The position numbers and the translations under genes are program-made. A stretch of DNA of 64,000 bases from the NCBI RefSeq assembly GCF_027409185.1, contig NC_084465.1, positions 32,901,864 to 32,965,863 on the forward strand. Direction: 5' to 3'. The notes beneath the pieces were generated by a model. It was not told where the DNA came from. It saw only the letters and a list, made by a program, of their open reading frames with translations, and made no database searches. Origin of the DNA: Cynocephalus volans. Lineage: Eukaryota > Chordata > Mammalia > Dermoptera > Cynocephalidae. Numbering within the stretch: the first letter of the stretch is position 1; every line of letters begins with the position of its first letter. Shown piece by piece: positions 60,291-64,000 of the stretch.

Positions 60291-60702
60291 ATTATCTTTG
60301 TTGTCTTTTGGTTATTTCTTTAATTTATGCTTCATATTTTCATCTTCATGGAAAAAAAACATTGTATATGCTATTCTAAAAGATGTTTTCCACTGGGATT
60401 TTTAAGGCTTGGAGATTTTTGATTTGGTAACACGTTTAATAGAATGGAATAATAAGCTATCACATCAAGAAGTATTAACTAATTCATAAAAAACTAAAAA
60501 ATATACCTTTGGTTGGCAAGAAAAGGAAGGTCAATAAAGACGCTATATTTAAATTGCACCTTTATGTCCCTAGGAATTAAAATTTTATTTTAGTTATCAA
60601 TGTAATAAAGATCATACATTTAATATAGTGATTTATTTTCAAGACAAATTGCAATAGAAAAAGCCACTATTTGAAACTAGAAAATTATGTCGGGTCCTTA
60701 TC
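60291..60702. other. unique AT-rich DNA
   Basis: Nothing recognised. Confidence 0.5.
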
Positions 60703-60704
60703 CC

Positions 60705-60950
60705 ATTAGTTACTAGTTCTGTGACCTACGATAATTCTGTACGTCTCATGTTCCTTATCTGTACAATGGAACTAAAAAATAGATGAGATTTATGTACATA
60801 AAGAGCTTAGTGCAATAGCCGGTACAAAGGGAAATCATAATAATAATATCACCTGCCTCAGAAGGTTACTCTGATGACGGTATTAGATAAACAACTTCAC
60901 AGAGCTTTGCAAATTGCCACGTGCTATATAAGCATTAGATATTATGACAA
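60705..60950 (+). repeat. MIR SINE, possibly two overlapping copies
   Basis: 'actagttctgtgacctacga', 'ccttatctgtacaatggaac' and 'agagcttagtgcaatagccg' form one MIR. 'cacctgcctcagaaggttac', 'agagctttgcaaattgccac' and 'gctatataagcattagatat' look like a second MIR-family 3' half. Confidence 0.7.
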
Positions 60951-61799
60951 ATGAATTTACCTTGCCAAAAATAACAGTGCCTTTAAATGCATCAGTTTTT
61001 GAGATTTCCTATTCCTTGGCAGTTGGCGATCAGCGAGCAGCTGTGCCCTTAGTGAAGACCTCTATGTACTACCAAAAAGATAGATAAATAGGCAAGGCTC
61101 TCCAGGGATTAATGTCATCTTGTCCTTTACCCCATCTAGGGAGAATGTCAGTCAATACAGAAGGAAAGTCTCTCTCTTGTACACCTAACTGTGAAAGTGG
61201 CCTGAAAAAGCTAAAACTGTTATTTGGCCATGGGGCAGACGAACACTGAGCTGACAGTCGCTGTGTTTGCTCGTTATTACTTTCACTGAGCTTCATCACC
61301 TGCCAGCCTGGCCGCTCGTTGCACACTCGACCTTGTGTTGCATACAGTGTTTTGCCCATTTCCCCCTCTGTCATGACTAACGACACAAAACAGACGCACG
61401 AAAACAAAGTCCTAGGTGGTGCTGGCACTGGGACTGAGAAATCAGCGCAGATGAAGCAGACCGCCGTGCAGCTAAGAGACGAGACGCCCACTTGAGGGCA
61501 GAATCCACAGCGACCAAGTGCTGTGTGCCCCAGTCCACTGCGGGCTCAGCCAGAGGTTAGCAAGGCTGGACCCCGCGCGGGCGCTCAAACATTTGCTGAA
61601 TAAATGTCTACACTACACGAACTGTATTGAGTCGATCGCATCCCAACCCAGAAGATAATCGAGCTATTTGAGCTGAATTGGAGCTTCATTTCGCAAATAA
61701 ATAAAATCTATCTTGCCAGTGCGTCTGCAGGAATAAAACGGTTTAAAAAGAAAACCTCTCCCCCCCCCCCCTTTTCTTTTCATACACGTGCCCTGATTT
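60951..61799. other. CADPS2 promoter-proximal upstream flank, no gene seen
   Basis: Mostly unique sequence of moderate GC between the last upstream repeat and the CpG island. A 140-codon open frame on the minus strand (61069-61491) shows no family likeness or splice context. Isolated CpGs appear from about 61240 onward, suggesting the decaying edge of the island. Any promoter-proximal regulatory role is inference from position. Confidence 0.5.
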
Positions 61800-62622
61800 T
61801 TATAATTTGGATTTCGGCATGAGCGTCCAACAGCCACAGAGCAGGGCGAGAGACTTTTCAAAGTCTGCTCGCAGCGACATTTCGAGGTGAACGGATCCGG
61901 TTCCACTTTTCCGCTCCCAGGTTCAACGCTGGGCATCACGTTCGCGTCTGAGAAATGTCCCGGCCGCTTCCCCTCACCTCTCGCTGGGGGACAGCCTTCC
62001 CTGCGCCCCATCCCACCTCCACCTCCCCAGGAAGCTTGCGGGAGAAAAGATGACAGCTAGCGGGGGTCCCTGCAGTCCCAGCAGCCTCGGGGGTGGCCGC
62101 TCCCCGCCTTTGCAAACGGCGCGCTCCGGCACCCCGCACCCGGGCCCGGGCAGCGGCGCGGCGCACGCACGCGCACTCCGCGGCCCCGCGCCGGCTCCTC
62201 AACGTTCCATTCCACGTGTTGCTTGTTGTAGGCGCCACAGGTTCTCCACCTGCGCCCGGGCGCTCCGGCCGCTCCGCCTCTGCCGGCTGCCTCCGGGGGA
62301 CCACGGTGTCGGCGCGCCCCGGGCTGGCCGAGCCATTCCCGAGGCGCCCAGGCTCACTCCCACTAACTCCGCCTATTCGATCCCGGCGGCTCCCCGGCCC
62401 CCCCTCCGCGTCCTTCTCCCGGCTCCTGCCCGCCCCTTTCGCCCTGGTGGTAGGAAACACGCCCGTGCCCAACTCGACGTGTCCGGAAAGCCCTGGCCAG
62501 TTTCCCTTTCGTTCTGCGGCCGCTGCTACCAGCCCCGCGGCTCCCTCGGACCCGCGGGCGCAGCCGCCGGGGGTGAGGCGCCTGGGGGCCGCGGGCCGAG
62601 CGGCGGGACCCCCCCGAGCACC

Positions 62623-62964
62623 ATGCTGGACCCGTCTTCCAGCGAAGAGGAGTCGGACGAGGGGCTGGAAGAGGAGAGGCGCGATGTGCTGGTGGCGGCC
62701 GGCGGCTCGCAGCGAGCGCCCCCGGCCCCGGCTCGTGAAGGGCGGCGGGACGCGGCAGGGCGCGCGGGCGGCGGCGGCGGCGCGGCCAGACCCGTGAGCC
62801 CGAGCCCCTCGGTGCTCAGCGAGGGGCGAGACGAGCCCGAAGGGCAGCTGGACGAGGAGCAGGAGCGGAGGATCCGCCTGCAGCTCTACGTGTTCGTCGT
62901 GAGGTGTATCGCGTACCCCTTCAATGCCAAGCAGCCCACCGACATGGCCCGGAGGCAGCAGAAG
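62623..62964 (+). CDS. CADPS2: CADPS2 coding exon 1 (calcium-dependent secretion activator 2, N-terminus)
   Basis: This exon encodes the first 114 residues of CAPS2, a cytosolic and vesicle-associated factor that primes dense-core vesicles for Ca2+-triggered exocytosis in neurons and endocrine cells (family knowledge). Visible in the translation are an acidic Ser/Glu start ([14 protein letters not shown], residues 1-14), a low-complexity Ala/Pro/Gly/Arg stretch (about 25-62), a charged segment (about 67-84) and the family signature [15 protein letters not shown] (89-103). The exon ends at RRQQK with a consensus donor directly after a full codon, so intron 1 is phase 0. The 'FVVRC' wording and the linker before it fit CADPS2 rather than its paralogue CADPS. 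The start was chosen by family match and by A at -3. The C2, PH, MUN and other later domains lie in exons beyond this window. Partial gene by window limit, not damaged. Confidence 0.95.
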
Positions 62965-62970
62965 GTGAGT
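62965..62970 (+). promoter_or_regulatory. CADPS2: CADPS2 exon 1 splice donor
   Basis: The sequence AAG|GTGAGT is a near-perfect U1 donor placed exactly where family homology ends. The open frame runs only two more codons (V, S) before a TGA, which confirms that the exon stops here. Confidence 0.93.
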
Positions 62971-63839
62971 TGAGGGACCCGGCGCCTCCTGCCGCCACTT
63001 CAGTCCGGGGTTTTCTCCCGGTCGAGTTTTGGGGTGCCTGCCCGCCGTCCTTTTGCGAAACGCAGGACACTGTGCTTATATTAGTTGGGGAGGGGGTGGG
63101 GGGCAAGGGCATCTTTTGGGGAAAGAAGGTGCTTTTGCCCGCCGAGTTTGGGGTTGCAGGGGACGCGTCTTTAACCCCATGGCAGGGCTGGCAGGAGGTG
63201 TCAGCTCCCCATTCATGAGACCGGAGACCGAGACCGGCCATGCCGAGGTTGCATCCGTCAGACTTAGCTCTGCCGGATTAGAATGCAACTCCCATCAACT
63301 TTAATTTCTAACAGCAGTGGTGCATTCCTGTCCACTTAGCTCGGCCTGGTTTTGCTGGAGCTGGGCTTTGCCGTGGGTCTGAGGGTGTAGGTAGGTGAAA
63401 CAGGTGGAGTCTGAGCACTTTTCTTCTGTGAGCTGGAGAAAAATTCTTCACTAGGGAGAATGGCTAGAAATTGTCCTCAGTGAATAAAAAACAAAGTTAA
63501 ATGGATAAGTTTCCTATGCTGCCATACAACCAGGACATTAAATCCAAACACTGAAGAAGGTATGCAGGTTTGTAGAGTGGCTGTGGGTAATTCCTAGTCT
63601 GAGCAGTTCTAATTATATGCACTGTTGATGAAAAATGAATGGTGCATAACCAATTCATAAATGCTTTTTTTTGGCTTCCTCCTCAAAGAGGTAAGGACTT
63701 TCTTTTAGGTGAAATGTCTGCCAACTTTGGTTTTAAAACAAGACCCCAGAGATCTGATGTTCTGTATCAGACAGAGGTAATAACTCAAATTGCTCTCACT
63801 GGGTAAATGTTTACAATAGAAACTGTCTAGGAAATCTTT

Positions 63840-63965
63840 TTAATGGAATGCTGAACCTGGAAGGTTCTGTAGAAATCTGTTAACAGTCCCCTCAGTTTGT
63901 GACAAGAGACCTAGAGAGATTGTGTAGTTTGCTCAAGGCATACATAGATGTGCAGACGTTTATTG
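63840..63965 (-). repeat. possible MIR-family SINE fragment in CADPS2 intron 1
   Basis: The phrase 'cctcagtttgtgacaagagacctagagagattgtgtagtttgctcaaggcatacatag' in outline follows the reverse-complement MIR core (a 'gaaactgaggc..agagaggttaagt..cttgcccaaggtcacacag' pattern). It is heavily diverged, so only a tentative call is made. Confidence 0.35.
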
Positions 63966-64000
63966 GGTTTCAGAAATACTAACTTCATGTGAGACCTTTT

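Larger units (their letters stand above)
61800..63080. promoter_or_regulatory. CADPS2: CpG island / CADPS2 promoter and 5' UTR
   Basis: CpG density rises sharply from about 61800, peaks at 62080-62900 and falls after 63080, in contrast with the AT-rich rest of the window. The stretch is full of CG dinucleotides, has GC-box-like CCGCCCC/CCCGCCC motifs (around 62425-62440), a GCGCACGCACGCGCA run at about 62161-62175 resembling a partial NRF1 site, and an E-box CACGTG near 62212. I see no TATA box at a fitting distance, so a dispersed CpG-island promoter is inferred. The transcription start cannot be fixed from sequence alone. Confidence 0.85.
62965..64000 (+). other. CADPS2: CADPS2 intron 1 (5' part)
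   Basis: The first 100-350 bases are still GC-rich and belong to the CpG island. From about 63300 the sequence becomes ordinary AT-rich intron. No exon, SINE of a young family or other gene is seen, apart from a possible MIR-family remnant near 63840-63965. The intron continues beyond the window; the open frames on both strands at 62.9-63.3 kb are GC-rich shadows. Confidence 0.85.

Noticed and set aside
61069..61491. 140-codon minus-strand open frame upstream of the CADPS2 promoter
   Set aside because: No domain, no likeness to a known family, composition of ordinary sequence; a divergent gene cannot be supported.
61936..62797. Long open frames on the minus strand (61936-62472) and in a second plus frame (62093-62797)
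   Set aside because: They lie in the CpG island, where stop codons are rare by composition. The amino-acid make-up is Arg/Ala/Pro/Gly noise and only the frame containing [10 protein letters not shown] has family support.
1..64000. CRISPR arrays, operons, tRNA or rRNA genes
   Set aside because: Mammalian nuclear DNA; no regular spacer-repeat arrays, no cloverleaf genes beyond MIR remnants, and no rRNA signatures were seen.

Overview
The window is vertebrate nuclear DNA from a placental mammal. It carries the first coding exon of CADPS2 with its CpG-island promoter at the right end (about 61.8-63.1 kb). The other 61 kb or so is AT-rich, gene-poor upstream DNA filled with mammalian interspersed repeats: L1, HAL1-like, L2, MIR, MaLR/ERVL LTRs and a hAT DNA transposon. 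I see no Alu, B1/B2 or other young tRNA/7SL SINE. The order within placental mammals cannot be fixed by eye, but the absence of Alu argues against a typical simian primate. No protein-coding gene other than CADPS2 can be supported.

Layout. 0-15 kb: old L1 pieces, several LTRs (MaLR solo LTRs at 1.3 and 10.1 kb, an MLT1-type LTR at 14.6 kb), MIRs, and unique blocks that look like conserved non-coding or exon-like sequence (2.3, 8.3 and 11.1 kb). 15.8-23.1 kb: a nest of L1-related elements, including an internally deleted L1 whose 5' UTR is a tandem array of units of about 91 bp. 23.1-26.3 kb: decayed ERVL-type internal sequence in antisense, interrupted by a MaLR-type LTR. 26-44 kb: L2, MIR and LTR fragments, a short 5'-inverted L1 at 29.9 kb, an antisense ERV LTR at 35.8 kb, and unique DNA. 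44.7-50.4 kb: a young, nearly complete L1 with a classic 5' inversion (twin priming), target-site duplication and poly(A) tail. It has an intact ORF1, and its ORF2 is split between the two strands. 50.4-61 kb: L2, MIR, an hAT transposon of about 1.4 kb, microsatellites and unique AT-rich DNA. 61.8-64 kb: CpG island, CADPS2 exon 1 (114 codons, phase-0 donor) and the start of intron 1.

The genes do not form a pathway: CADPS2 is the only host gene. The L1 ORFs are parasite genes (ORF1p RNA chaperone; ORF2p endonuclease/reverse transcriptase). I found no new molecular system. The most informative items are the twin-primed L1 and its breakpoints, the repeated 5' UTR units, the two L1 types with different 3' UTRs, and a few unique blocks that may be regulatory or exonic.
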